Source of the DNA: JAFGWO01 sp965603295
GTDB lineage: Bacteria; BMS3Abin14
NCBI GenBank assembly: GCA_965603295.1
Contig: CBFDCL010000013.1
Coordinates: forward strand, 1 to 35,243
Direction: 5' to 3'
DNA: 35,243 nucleotides
This document shows positions 22,628-32,610 of the stretch, piece after piece (within the stretch, counting starts at the first letter, position 1; every line of letters starts with the position of its first letter). Under the pieces are notes generated by a model that ran no database searches, was not told the origin of the DNA, and saw nothing but the letters and a program-made list of their open reading frames with translations. Made by a program: the position numbers and the translations under genes.

Positions 22628-25600
22628 TCAGTTCAATGCCGGGCCAGCACCCATGCGGACGATAATATTGTGCCTTATTTCGAGGGATGAGGTTACAGGT
22701 TCGATCGGGATCATCCTGTCGGGAAGACGTTGTCCATCCAATTCATACCAGACGACTCCCCGGCCAACATTGTCAGGGTTCTCTACGGTGATATTGTAAA
22801 GTGACTTCCCTCTTCTGTATCGAATATTGAATCCGTCCCAGTCGGGGGGGATCACGGGATCTACGGTCAGAGCATCACCGGAAACCTTAAGACCGAGGAC
22901 ATCTTCAATCCACACTCGGTACATCCAGCCTGAAGCTCCCGTGTACCAGGTCCAGCCACCCCTTCCCACCTGGCTATCGGTGCAATAAACGTCCGCGGCC
23001 ACCGCGTAAGGTTCCGTTCGGTAGCGCTTGACCCCATTCTGATCGAGAGTGTGATTAATGGGGTTCATCATGGTGAGAAGCCGGGCGGCCCGTTCACCAT
23101 CGCCCAGCATTGCAAGAGCTTTCGCAAGCCATATTGCAGCATGGGAATACTGACCGCCGTTTTCCCTGACTCCGGGGGGATAACCTTTTATATATCCCGG
23201 ATCCGTATCACCCTGATCAAAAGGAGGAGTCAGGAGAAGCGCCACCTTATCCACCTCCATAACCAGGTGTTTCCAGGCAGAATCAACCGCACGTTTGGCC
23301 CTTTCAGGGTCCCCCTTTCCACTGATTACGGACCAGGATTGGGCGATAGAGTCAATCTTCGCCTCATTTCCCGAGGACGAGCCAAGGGGTTGACCATCAT
23401 CGTAGTAGGCCCTCAGGTACCACTCGCCATCCCAGGCGTGTTTATCGATGGCGGTTGCCAGCTGTTCGGCGTTTTCCCTGAACTCCCCGGCATCCTTCGA
23501 CCGTCCCGTCTTTTCAGCCAGGGCGGCCATCCCTTCAAGGACAACATTCAGGAACCAGGCGAGCCAAACGCTTTCCCCCGTTCCCTGAACACCAACCCTG
23601 TTCATACTGTCGTTCCAGTCGCCGTTGCCCATGAGAGGTAATCCATGGGGACCCGATGTCAGGCCCGTGCGCAGCGCCCGGACACAATGCTCGTAGAGGG
23701 ACGTTCGCTCCAGACTGACGTCTGGGACCATGAAAAGCTCACTTTTTTCGCCGAGGGCGTCACCTTCCAGATAGGAAACGGATTCGTCGAGGATCAGGAT
23801 ATCTCCACTGTGCTGGATGTAAGTACAAACCGCATAGGGCAGCCAGAGGAGATCGTCCGAACATCGTGACCGTATTCCGGCTCCTGATGGAGGATGCCAC
23901 CAGTGCTGGACGTCACCTTCCCTGAACTGTCTGGAGGCAGCCTGGAGAATGTGCTCCCGGGCCAGGTCCGGATCGAGTTTCAGTAGAGCGAGAACATCCT
24001 GGAGTTGATCCCGATAACCGAATGCACCCCCCGACTGGTAAAAACCCGACCGGCCCCAGAATCGGCAGCTCAATGTCTGGTATGGAAGCCAGCGGTTAAG
24101 CATGATGTCGACGGCCTGATCCGGGGTGGAGACGGAAATCCGTCCCACGGTATCCTGCCACCACTCGAGGGTTGTTCTCAACGATTCCTTGACAATTTCC
24201 GGGCTCCTGTAGCGTTTGGCTAATTCCGCTGCTTCCTGTCTGGATTCTGCCTGGCCAAGGATGCAGATCACTTCCTTTTCCTGCCCTGGGTCCAGTTCCA
24301 CCATGGTCTGAATAGCGGAACAAGGATCCAGCCCGGCACCGGTCCTGTCCGACAGCCCAATGCGCCTCATTGCCGCCGGTTGATCCGGATGGCTGTTTCG
24401 TCCCAGGAACTCTTCCCGGTCACCGGTATAACTCTCAGGGGTAGGACTGATGGAAGCAAAAGCGACGTAACTCTGGAAATCTTCGTTGCACGGGTTGGTG
24501 GCCATCATCGCTTTGACCTTGTTTTCCCAACTGGTCACAACATACATCTGGCTTCTTTCACGGTTTTCCCCGAGAACCCATTCTACATAGTATGTCACCG
24601 AAAGTCGGCGGGACGTTCCGGACTCATTTCGCAAACGGAGCCGCTGTATTTTGACCGGGTCCCCCTCCTTTTGGTCCATGGGAATGAAAACGGTAAGCTC
24701 CTGCTTGATTCCATGGCAGTTGTGGATGAACCGTGAGCATCCCTGGCCATGGTGAACCCTGTACATCCCTGGTCCCCTGACGGGGAGAGGGGTTGGTGTC
24801 CAGAAACGGCCGGTGTGGACATCCTTTATGTAGATTGCCTCCGAGGAAGGGTCACTGACCGGATCGTTGGTCCAGGTTGTCAAACGGTTCCGCTGGCTGT
24901 TGCCCCGCCACGCGAAACCGGATCCAGTCTCGCTGACCAGACATCCGAACAAAGGATTCGACAGGACGTTGATCCAGGGTGAGGGGGTATTGATCCCGGG
25001 TTCCAGATTGATGATGTACTCGGAACCGTTCTCCGAAAACCCTCCCGTTTTGCTTCCGAAAACCAGTTGAAGATATGGAAGAGCAGAGGAAGGTTCGGAA
25101 GTTCCAGCAATGCCGGTGGGCGATTTCGGCGGCAGTTCGACCCTCAGGGCTTGCGCTCCTAGTTGTTGGGCCAATGGCCCGCGGACTGCTACGAGGAGAA
25201 TGTTTGCCATCGCAAGGATCAAAGTCAGATCTTCCTCGGGAATTTGATCGGTGAACCTGAGGTAAATACCTCCCGGGGTGTCCGTTCCGATGTCCTCGGA
25301 GAAATTGCGTATGAGTCTGAGCAGCTGATTGTGGAGGGGCTGATCGTACGTTGAGGCCTCCTCATTAAGGATGACAAGGTCACTTTTCAGGCCATGTCTT
25401 CTCCAGAATGTGTGGGCCTGAAGGGCCTGTGTGACAAGACTTAAGTCATGGGGGTCACCGATGGTTACAACCATGACAGGAAGGTCTCCGGAGATCCCAT
25501 AACGCCAGAGGCGGGATTTTCCATGGACGTTCTGCATGAGCTTCACAGCAGGGGGCCTGAGTTTATCGCTGGGATAGATCATGAAATTTGCCAGATGTTG

Positions 25601-28600
25601 GAAACGGCGTGCCTCTTCCGGCTGAATTCGCATACGACGAAGCTCCAGTTGAGCCTGCCGCCATACAAGATCCCTTTGTCTTCGAGGAGTCTCAGGGTTC
25701 TCATATTTTTTGACGATCTGAAGAATCTCTTCTTCTGTGCCGGCCGCACCCAGGATAAGGAACAGTGTTATCCGCTGGCCTGGTTTCAGGGTTACTTTCC
25801 GGCGCAAGCTGAGGATCGGATCCAGGATGTGCCCCTTGGAACCGGACAGATCCTGCTCAAGCGCCTGGGGGGAGGCAGGGGTTCGTCCTCTACCGATAAA
25901 TTTCTCCCTGTCGGTCTCAAATTGAACGGGTCCCTCGGTGGGAACATTAACTGTCATCAGATGGCACAGCCAGATTGAAGGATCCTCCGGGCCTTTTTTC
26001 CGTCGTGTCGCGAGAAGAACCTGCCCATCCCGGACAACCTCTGTGCGGATGAAAAGGTTGTGAAAACTCGGGTGCATAACGTCCGCCCAGTGATCAGCCA
26101 AAGCGAGTTCAATGTACGAGGTTACCTGAAGTTCCCTTTTTTCGGCGGACCTGTTGATCAGCGAGATCCTCCGGATTTCCACATCATCCTCCGGGCAAAC
26201 GAACATCTCCGTCTCCGATTGAATTCCTCCGTCAGAGCGCCTGATCTCAGCCCGATCCAGGGCTAAGCTGACAACGTAGTTGTCCATTTTTCCGCAAACA
26301 GGCTGATAGGTGTTGCTCCAGGCCCGTCCTTTGCCAAGATCCTGGATGTAGCAGAACAACCCCCAGTTATCGCGCGTGGTGTCGGTCCTCCATCGGGTGA
26401 TATCCAGATCGTTCCATTTGCTGTAACCTCCGCCGCTGTTTGTCACCATGACGGAGTAACGGCCATTGGAAAAGAGCTGGGTTTTAGGTTTTGATGTATG
26501 GGGCGTGTTGAATTTGCTCTCCGATGGGAAAATTTCGACCGGTGTGACAGAGGTCGGAGCCCGCTCTTTCGTCGGCACCGCATATACGGGAGGCAGAACA
26601 GGTATCCTTTCGAAAAGGAGAGGCTCAGCAGCCCTCACTCTGACATCCTTGTGGAAACGCTCCTGCATGGGATCACTGTTGAGAAAGTTGTCCAGAGCCA
26701 GGAATCCCATTCCCTGATGGTGGGCCATGTAAGTCCTGACAATGACCCCCGTACCCCCCTCTGGACGTCGCTGACGGGAAAAGTCGATGGACTCGAAAAA
26801 GCCATGAGTGGCGAGAAGGCCCATTTTCCTGAGACGGTGAAGATTACCCAAGGCCTTCCTGGGACGAACAGGAAGCGCCAGGAGGGTGGCATAAGGAGCT
26901 ACCACAAGATCATCTTCGAGGCCTCGCTTCAGACCAAGACCCGGAACTCCAAAACTCCTGTACTGGTAAACACTGGATGCGTCCAGATCGGCACAGGCGG
27001 ATTCCGAGATGCCCCAGGGCACCATTTTCTGCCGACCGTAGTGAATCTGAAGGTCTACCGCTCCCTGACAGGCCGAACTCAGGAAAGAGTTTTTATACGT
27101 TTTGAGAAAGAGTTGGGGCATCAGGTACTCGAACATTGTTCCACCCCAACTAAGCAGGATACGACGACGGCCTACAGAGCCATGAGCTCTTCCCAGAGCA
27201 AGCCAATGGGCGACGGGGATTTCACCCTTGGCGATAGCGATGAAACTTGCCAGCCTGGCCTCGCTGGCAAAAAGATCATAATAGCTGTTGGCAAAGCTTT
27301 GATCAGAAACGCTATAGCCGATATGAAACAACCTTTTTCGTTGATTATAGAGAAAGCCCATGTTCGCATTATCTGCAAGTTCATTACTCCTATTTATGTT
27401 CAGATCAGCACTCTGGACAAGTTCGGAAGCCTGGTCGGCAGAAGAGACCAGCAAGTCGCCTATCCGGGCGGCAGAGAAAGTTGACAGATAGGAAGGGCTG
27501 TTCCCGGACGCCCTGGTGTAAATTATCTCCATGATTGGGTGGTCCCTATCGGCAAGTTGCCTGAAAGATGGAGCACGCCGATTGACCTTTTCAAACTCGA
27601 TTGATGCTTTTGACCCAAAAACATTTTCCATCTCCTCGTCAGTCAGGAGTGACAGCTCTTCTATCCAGCCCATGAAGTGGTCGATCACACGGGACCAATG
27701 ACGGATCTGACGGTGAAGCCTTTCTGCCCAGTATTGTATTTCCGCCGTTGGGGGATATTTTTCGTCCGGCTTGCTGATCCCGGGATTTAGAGTGTCCGTT
27801 TCAGGCAACGCTTCCAGATCCTTCAGGATCCCTTCCGACATCTCTTCAATGCGGCGAATACAACCAATGATATCCGTCAATCTGAGGGTGCTTGTCTTTT
27901 CAATAATTTCAGACAGATTATTCACTTTTTGCATCGGGTTGCCGCTGATACCGGCTTGAGTCATCTCACTTTGCAGGACGGATGCCGTGTCATTGATTCC
28001 CTGAAGCGCGTGATAGCCGAGGATAGGATTCTCTACAAGTTCCTGGACTCCCTGAGACAGTGTCCACAGAGAGCCGATCAGGTTGCCGCTGTCCACAGTC
28101 GAGACATACTGAGGGATAAGGGGTTCAAGGGTGTCAATATCGTACCAATTGAGCAGGTGGCCTTCATAACGCTGGAGGTTCTCCAATGACTCGAAAGACC
28201 TGGTCAATCTTTCAACAGCCTCATCGGGCGCCAGATATCCAAAATCGGAAGCGGCAAGGACACTCAGCAGGTAGAAGCCGATATTAGTGGGGCTCGTTCG
28301 CCGCGCTAATTCGTCGGTATGAGAAACCTGATAGTTATCTGAAGGAAGCCAGCTTGTTTCCGGCCCCACAAGATCATCAAAGGTTCTCCATGTTCGCCTG
28401 GCAACAATCCTGAGGAATTTTTTCTCTTTTTGAGAAATTTCCCGAGGGGGATGCCAGCCTTGTCCGAGCTTATAGAATACATACGGGCTGGCAGACCAGA
28501 GGAGGAGAAAGGGAAGAGCCACTTTGAATGTACCCTGGTTGTTCTCCAGGAGGAGAACACCTTCAAGAAACGAGAAAACACTGATAAGGAACATGAACGC

Positions 28601-31600
28601 GAGAAGTTTCCTTCTCCGGTTATCCGTACCCCTTTGCGCGGCCCGCGCTGTTGTCCATTGAAGCAAATTTTTTCCACTGATAAGCCTCCGATACCAGACG
28701 CGGCAGATAGCATCGAGGCAATTATATGCCTGTTGGATCATGAAGCTGACTTCGACAAGAGATCGGGTTAAATTTCGCGTAGTCTGACGGATCAAACCTT
28801 TTTCAATCCTTCTGGGGGACAAAAACCAGTTAATAATATCAGCAAGGGGCGACCACAGGAGGTTAAGACTCACAAGGGCTGAAGCGGCGGCGGCAATCGG
28901 GAGGGGTGCCTGCCATGACACCAGAAGGAAGGCAAGGGTCATTGGAAGATCAAGGCTTCTTCTCAGGTTGTCCATGATCTTCCATCGGTTGAGTGAGGAC
29001 AACGGGTTGGTGGTTCGCTGACCTTTGCCATCCACAATCCAGGGAAGCAGCCAATTGCTGATCTGCCAGTCGCCTCTCATCCAGCGGTGCTGCCTGGTTG
29101 TGTAGGAAATGTAATTGGGAGGGAAATCGTCATAAAGTTCGATGTCACTGGCCAGACCCACCCGGACATAGGCTCCTTCAATCAAATCATGACTGAGAAG
29201 ACTGCGCTCCCGGAAACGGCCTGTGAGGACCCTGTTGAAGATCCGGGGGTTATAGATGCCCTTACCCTGGTAGGATCCCTCCCCGGAGAGGTCCTGATAG
29301 ATATCCGATACTGCGGTCGTGTAGGGATCCGTGCCTACCGGGTTGGTGAAAAGGCCGCTGAAGGGGGTAGCGGTGGTGCTGGGCAAAGAGGTCGTGATCC
29401 TCGGCTGGATGATGGTGTACCCGTCCCAGACAAGACCCGTTTTCGGATCTATGTCCGGTTCGTTGAGGGGATGAGCCATTGTTTCAATCATGCGCCGGGC
29501 ACTGTCCCTGGGCAGCTGCGTATCGCTGTCAAGGGTGATGACGAAATGCACGTCCCTGAGTCTTGAAGGATCCCCCACCTGGACGAATTCCTGCTCGAAA
29601 CGCGGTGGAACACCATTGAGGAACCGGTTTAGATCCTCCAGTTTTCCCCGTTTCCGTTCCCATCCCATGTAACAGGATTCCGATTCGACCCATTCACGAT
29701 CCCTATGAAGCAGATAGAATTTATCCATGCCGTATTGTCTGTTGAGCCGTTTTATTCCGAGGACGGCCGTTTGGAGAAGCATTTCATCTTCATCCATCTC
29801 CGGTTCGTTGGAATCGGTGAAATCAGTGAAAAGGGCAAAGATGAGATTAGGGTCCGGGTTGGCCTGGTAGCGAATCTCCAGGTTCTCAACGTCCGAACGG
29901 ATGTCAACCTTGTTGGTGAGGAGTGTTGGTACGACAACAAGAGTACGGAATTCTCCGGGGATGCCGCTTTCCCCAAAATCCATCTTCGGCAGCATTCTCA
30001 CCGGGAGCAGATGCGTAATGATCAGGTTGATCGCCTGAATCGAAGCCCGGGCAGCAGGGATTAAGCTGAGGATGACCAGAAGAAAAAGGTGAAATGTCGA
30101 AATGGTCAGGGAGGCTGAGAACAGGTTAAAAAGAAGGATCAGCCCAAAGGTGGTGAAAAAGATTCCTCCGAGGTAAATCATGGAGTGATGACGGTAAACC
30201 CAGGAGAGGAGGCGGTACTTCGGATTTTCCCTGGCTCGAAGGATTTTCGCTAACTTCTGTCTTCCCCTGCCCACAAGGAAAAACCCAACATGGGATTGGC
30301 GGTGGTCCTCCGGTGCCGATTCAAACCTGTTGGTCGCGAGGGAAACAGCTGCCCGGGCTACTTCCTCCTGGGTCCATCCTCCGGCTTTGGCGATGGCTTC
30401 CACTGACTGTCGGTAACTGTTGCGGGTGGTGAAATCCATCCCGGGATAAACACCAGAAGGATCTTTCCTGAGATGCTTCTCTACCCGGCTCTGATTCTCA
30501 AAAATATCGCGCCAGTCGATCTGCTTTAAGAGTCTCAAACTGGTAATTCCGTTGCCGATGGAAACCTCGTCACTGGCCTGTGAGCCTTTTTCATCCAACA
30601 GAAAAGACTCAAGGTTGCCGCCCATTTTTCTCTCCAACCATCCTTGAACAGATTTGAGAGCCACTTCTTCGTCGTACAGGTGTTCGAGCATCTGGAAAGC
30701 GAAATGAACACTGGGTTCAGGGACTTCACTGATGAATTCGGTGAGGATGGGGAACAGCAAATCAGGTTCATTCCTGGCCACCACAATCAAGCGGTTGGCC
30801 CAGAAATCCGCAGCCTCCCTCTCCCTCAATTGGCGATCAACCCGTTCAGCAAGGTGGCAAAGGCTGTCAATGAGGGAGATTCTGAGCATGAGGGGAAAAG
30901 CCCATAGCTCACCGATCGTAAGGGGTGAGATCGACTGGTAAGCCTCGAGAAAATCGTTGATGCCATACTGATCAACCTGACCTTCGGTGTGAAGAACAAG
31001 TTCATCGGAGATCCCATATACCCTGGGCAGTGAATCGTGCCGTCCTCCTTTCAGGATCGGAAGTTCCCTGTAGAATTTTTTGGGCAGGTTCTTACGAACA
31101 TCCGAAATATGGCTGTGAAGAATAAACGCGTTATCCAGGATCCATTCCGCCGATATCGTGATCTTTTGTTCCAGATGTGAAGCTTCCGCAAGAGTTTGAT
31201 GGACCCTTTCGATAATCCTGCCATATTTATCGAGCTGTTTTAGGAGGGGGGTTTCCCCCCGGGTGTTCCGTCTAATATTATGTTCTTGAGCCAGAGTCCG
31301 GACGTGATCGCGGATTTTCAGGAAATCGAGCGGCTCTTCGGCGGAGATACCCCCTTCTTCCAGGTCCGGTTTGCGAGGGGAGTGAAAAGCAAAGATAGCC
31401 GGTTGATCCTTGCTGATCCTCCGAAGCAGAGAGATGGCCCGGCCCATGACAGTGGGGGAAGCTTGAATAACTAATACATTTTCACCCCGGACCAGACACC
31501 GGGCATATTTTTCCAAAGTCTCACGGTCGACTCCAAACCGCAGAACCCTCTTGAGGAAAGGTGCAGCCAGGAGTGAAACAGCTCCGAATACGATGAACGA

Positions 31601-31864
31601 AATCAGACCCAGATAGACCGCTGTCAGGATTGTTGATCCATACAGAAATAACGCCAGGCTGAAGGACAGAGAAAGGGTCGTTCCAAGAGTAATTCCGAGA
31701 AGAACCTTGTGATGAAAGGCAACTTCAGTGGTGTGCAGCGAACCTTCTCCGGACCTTTTTATCAAGGCGACACGGCGAAAACGCCAACCGCGAAGCCGTT
31801 CAAAAGCTTCCCTGGCGGTGTGTTCCGATGGATAAAAACTGATGAGGGTTCCTGTTGAGGCCAT
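22628..31864 (-). CDS. ndvB: Giant cyclic beta-1,2-glucan synthase (NdvB/ChvB type)
   Basis: This 3078-residue membrane enzyme builds and closes periplasmic cyclic beta-1,2-glucans, which serve in osmoadaptation. Approximate order: an N-terminal extension with two membrane helices (about 1-110); membrane helices near 560-650; the GT84 glycosyltransferase with TLDSDTQLPRD near 778 and QHRWMRGDW near 928; more helices near 960-1120; a glycoamylase-type domain with YMAHHQGM near 1715; and two glucan-binding domains near 1820 and 2290. Last comes a GH94 phosphorylase-like domain with GNGDWNDSMNRVG near 2750 that sets chain length. It is somewhat longer than the roughly 2800-2900 residues usual in the family. 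GGAG lies 11 nt before the ATG. It is alone between tRNA-Arg and its 3'-end repeat, which suggests an inserted single-gene island. No glucan-export ABC gene is nearby. Confidence 0.92.
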   Translation of the reverse strand: MASTGTLISFYPSEHTAREAFERLRGWRFRRVALIKRSGEGSLHTTEVAFHHKVLLGITLGTTLSLSFSLALFLYGSTILTAVYLGLISFIVFGAVSLLAAPFLKRVLRFGVDRETLEKYARCLVRGENVLVIQASPTVMGRAISLLRRISKDQPAIFAFHSPRKPDLEEGGISAEEPLDFLKIRDHVRTLAQEHNIRRNTRGETPLLKQLDKYGRIIERVHQTLAEASHLEQKITISAEWILDNAFILHSHISDVRKNLPKKFYRELPILKGGRHDSLPRVYGISDELVLHTEGQVDQYGINDFLEAYQSISPLTIGELWAFPLMLRISLIDSLCHLAERVDRQLREREAADFWANRLIVVARNEPDLLFPILTEFISEVPEPSVHFAFQMLEHLYDEEVALKSVQGWLERKMGGNLESFLLDEKGSQASDEVSIGNGITSLRLLKQIDWRDIFENQSRVEKHLRKDPSGVYPGMDFTTRNSYRQSVEAIAKAGGWTQEEVARAAVSLATNRFESAPEDHRQSHVGFFLVGRGRQKLAKILRARENPKYRLLSWVYRHHSMIYLGGIFFTTFGLILLFNLFSASLTISTFHLFLLVILSLIPAARASIQAINLIITHLLPVRMLPKMDFGESGIPGEFRTLVVVPTLLTNKVDIRSDVENLEIRYQANPDPNLIFALFTDFTDSNEPEMDEDEMLLQTAVLGIKRLNRQYGMDKFYLLHRDREWVESESCYMGWERKRGKLEDLNRFLNGVPPRFEQEFVQVGDPSRLRDVHFVITLDSDTQLPRDSARRMIETMAHPLNEPDIDPKTGLVWDGYTIIQPRITTSLPSTTATPFSGLFTNPVGTDPYTTAVSDIYQDLSGEGSYQGKGIYNPRIFNRVLTGRFRERSLLSHDLIEGAYVRVGLASDIELYDDFPPNYISYTTRQHRWMRGDWQISNWLLPWIVDGKGQRTTNPLSSLNRWKIMDNLRRSLDLPMTLAFLLVSWQAPLPIAAAASALVSLNLLWSPLADIINWFLSPRRIEKGLIRQTTRNLTRSLVEVSFMIQQAYNCLDAICRVWYRRLISGKNLLQWTTARAAQRGTDNRRRKLLAFMFLISVFSFLEGVLLLENNQGTFKVALPFLLLWSASPYVFYKLGQGWHPPREISQKEKKFLRIVARRTWRTFDDLVGPETSWLPSDNYQVSHTDELARRTSPTNIGFYLLSVLAASDFGYLAPDEAVERLTRSFESLENLQRYEGHLLNWYDIDTLEPLIPQYVSTVDSGNLIGSLWTLSQGVQELVENPILGYHALQGINDTASVLQSEMTQAGISGNPMQKVNNLSEIIEKTSTLRLTDIIGCIRRIEEMSEGILKDLEALPETDTLNPGISKPDEKYPPTAEIQYWAERLHRQIRHWSRVIDHFMGWIEELSLLTDEEMENVFGSKASIEFEKVNRRAPSFRQLADRDHPIMEIIYTRASGNSPSYLSTFSAARIGDLLVSSADQASELVQSADLNINRSNELADNANMGFLYNQRKRLFHIGYSVSDQSFANSYYDLFASEARLASFIAIAKGEIPVAHWLALGRAHGSVGRRRILLSWGGTMFEYLMPQLFLKTYKNSFLSSACQGAVDLQIHYGRQKMVPWGISESACADLDASSVYQYRSFGVPGLGLKRGLEDDLVVAPYATLLALPVRPRKALGNLHRLRKMGLLATHGFFESIDFSRQRRPEGGTGVIVRTYMAHHQGMGFLALDNFLNSDPMQERFHKDVRVRAAEPLLFERIPVLPPVYAVPTKERAPTSVTPVEIFPSESKFNTPHTSKPKTQLFSNGRYSVMVTNSGGGYSKWNDLDITRWRTDTTRDNWGLFCYIQDLGKGRAWSNTYQPVCGKMDNYVVSLALDRAEIRRSDGGIQSETEMFVCPEDDVEIRRISLINRSAEKRELQVTSYIELALADHWADVMHPSFHNLFIRTEVVRDGQVLLATRRKKGPEDPSIWLCHLMTVNVPTEGPVQFETDREKFIGRGRTPASPQALEQDLSGSKGHILDPILSLRRKVTLKPGQRITLFLILGAAGTEEEILQIVKKYENPETPRRQRDLVWRQAQLELRRMRIQPEEARRFQHLANFMIYPSDKLRPPAVKLMQNVHGKSRLWRYGISGDLPVMVVTIGDPHDLSLVTQALQAHTFWRRHGLKSDLVILNEEASTYDQPLHNQLLRLIRNFSEDIGTDTPGGIYLRFTDQIPEEDLTLILAMANILLVAVRGPLAQQLGAQALRVELPPKSPTGIAGTSEPSSALPYLQLVFGSKTGGFSENGSEYIINLEPGINTPSPWINVLSNPLFGCLVSETGSGFAWRGNSQRNRLTTWTNDPVSDPSSEAIYIKDVHTGRFWTPTPLPVRGPGMYRVHHGQGCSRFIHNCHGIKQELTVFIPMDQKEGDPVKIQRLRLRNESGTSRRLSVTYYVEWVLGENRERSQMYVVTSWENKVKAMMATNPCNEDFQSYVAFASISPTPESYTGDREEFLGRNSHPDQPAAMRRIGLSDRTGAGLDPCSAIQTMVELDPGQEKEVICILGQAESRQEAAELAKRYRSPEIVKESLRTTLEWWQDTVGRISVSTPDQAVDIMLNRWLPYQTLSCRFWGRSGFYQSGGAFGYRDQLQDVLALLKLDPDLAREHILQAASRQFREGDVQHWWHPPSGAGIRSRCSDDLLWLPYAVCTYIQHSGDILILDESVSYLEGDALGEKSELFMVPDVSLERTSLYEHCVRALRTGLTSGPHGLPLMGNGDWNDSMNRVGVQGTGESVWLAWFLNVVLEGMAALAEKTGRSKDAGEFRENAEQLATAIDKHAWDGEWYLRAYYDDGQPLGSSSGNEAKIDSIAQSWSVISGKGDPERAKRAVDSAWKHLVMEVDKVALLLTPPFDQGDTDPGYIKGYPPGVRENGGQYSHAAIWLAKALAMLGDGERAARLLTMMNPINHTLDQNGVKRYRTEPYAVAADVYCTDSQVGRGGWTWYTGASGWMYRVWIEDVLGLKVSGDALTVDPVIPPDWDGFNIRYRRGKSLYNITVENPDNVGRGVVWYELDGQRLPDRMIPIEPVTSSLEIRHNIIVRMGAGPALN

Positions 31865-32101
31865 TGGTGACTAAACTCCGGAAGGTTGAAAGGTGCGTGA
31901 ATGAAATGTTAAAAATACCATACTGAACAAGTGTAACGCAGCCCCTTGATCCGAATAATATTTATCTTCCCATATTTTCATGCAATGTTAGTCAATCAAG
32001 GTCCTTGAATCCAGACATTTGTGAATCTGGACCTGTATACTGCTTCAGTCTTTCGAAACGCTTTATGTCATAACCGATCCTCTTTATGAGAGGATTTAAA
32101 G
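31865..32101. other. Promoter-containing spacer upstream of the glucan synthase
   Basis: The AT-rich spacer contains, on the minus strand, TTGATTGACTAACATTGCATGAAAATATGGG and TAAATATTATTC, among which -35/-10 pairs (TTGCAT with AATATT 17 nt later) can be picked for the glucan synthase gene. This is only suggestive. No ORF was seen. Confidence 0.35.
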
Positions 32102-32105
32102 GAAA

Positions 32106-32125
32106 AACCCGCCTCTCGGCGGGTT
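32106..32125 (-). terminator. Terminator of tRNA-Arg
   Basis: AACCCGCC-TCTC-GGCGGGTT is an 8-bp stem. On the minus strand it is followed by TTTTCC and lies 10 nt beyond the tRNA 3' end. Confidence 0.85.
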
Positions 32126-32134
32126 GCATGTTGA

Positions 32135-32211
32135 TGGCGCGCGATGCAGGATTCGAACCTGCGGCCTTCGGCTCCGGAGGCCGACGCTCTATCCAACTGA
32201 GCTAATCGCGC
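32135..32211 (-). tRNA. tRNA-Arg (anticodon CCG)
   Basis: The minus strand gives a complete cloverleaf: acceptor GCGCGAT/ATCGCGC, D arm with AGCTCAGTTGGATAGAGC, anticodon loop CTCCGGA (anticodon CCG, reading CGG), and T loop TTCGAAT. The discriminator is G and the CCA is encoded (32135-32137). It is preceded by a good promoter and followed by a terminator. It is a common type of integration site, and its 3' end is repeated at 22493-22506. Confidence 0.95.
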
Positions 32212-32256
32212 GAAAAAACCCCTTTCAAGTTCGTAGTCGAACTCGATGGGGATTCC

Positions 32257-32285
32257 CTGATAGCACTATGGGTTAATCCAGTCAA
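32257..32285 (-). promoter_or_regulatory. Sigma-70 promoter for tRNA-Arg
   Basis: On the minus strand TTGACT and TATCAG are separated by 17 nt, with the -10 box 45 nt before the tRNA 5' end. Matches are 5/6 and 4/6 to consensus. Confidence 0.6.
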
Positions 32286-32301
32286 CCCGGATACAGGGTC
32301 C

Positions 32302-32610
32302 TTATTCTTTGCCCGCGAGCTTCCTCTGGACGGACTCGATCTTGTCCTTTCCGGTGACGTCCTTGTCGCGCCTTTCATCGATGACGATCCGGGTTGAAAC
32401 GCGCTGAGCCCCCTGGTCAAAGGGAACACTGTGCACTTTCCGGATCACCTCGAGGATCTCGTCAAGGGTGCCCTCAATGACGCTTCCCATGGGGGTCAGG
32501 GTATGTTTCACCCCGGAGCCATCGAGAACCCTGGCGCATTCGGCCACATATTTACTGAGGCTCGGACTGCCGGTGCCCAGAGGAGTTACGGTGATCTCCG
32601 CGATAACCAT
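32302..32610 (-). CDS. MTH1187/YkoF-family thiamine-binding-like protein
   Basis: This 102-residue cytosolic protein belongs to the MTH1187/DUF77 family: VIAEITVTPLGTGSPSLSKYVAEC at the start, HTLTPMGSVIEGTLDEILEVIRKVH in the middle, and VSTRIVIDERRDK near the end. Members form ferredoxin-like dimers or tetramers and are proposed to bind thiamine or its precursors. Length matches the family (about 95-105). The start ATG at 32610 lacks an obvious ribosome-binding site. It lies just upstream of tRNA-Arg on the same strand; no thiamine genes are nearby, so its ligand here is uncertain. Confidence 0.88.
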   Translation of the reverse strand: MVIAEITVTPLGTGSPSLSKYVAECARVLDGSGVKHTLTPMGSVIEGTLDEILEVIRKVHSVPFDQGAQRVSTRIVIDERRDKDVTGKDKIESVQRKLAGKE

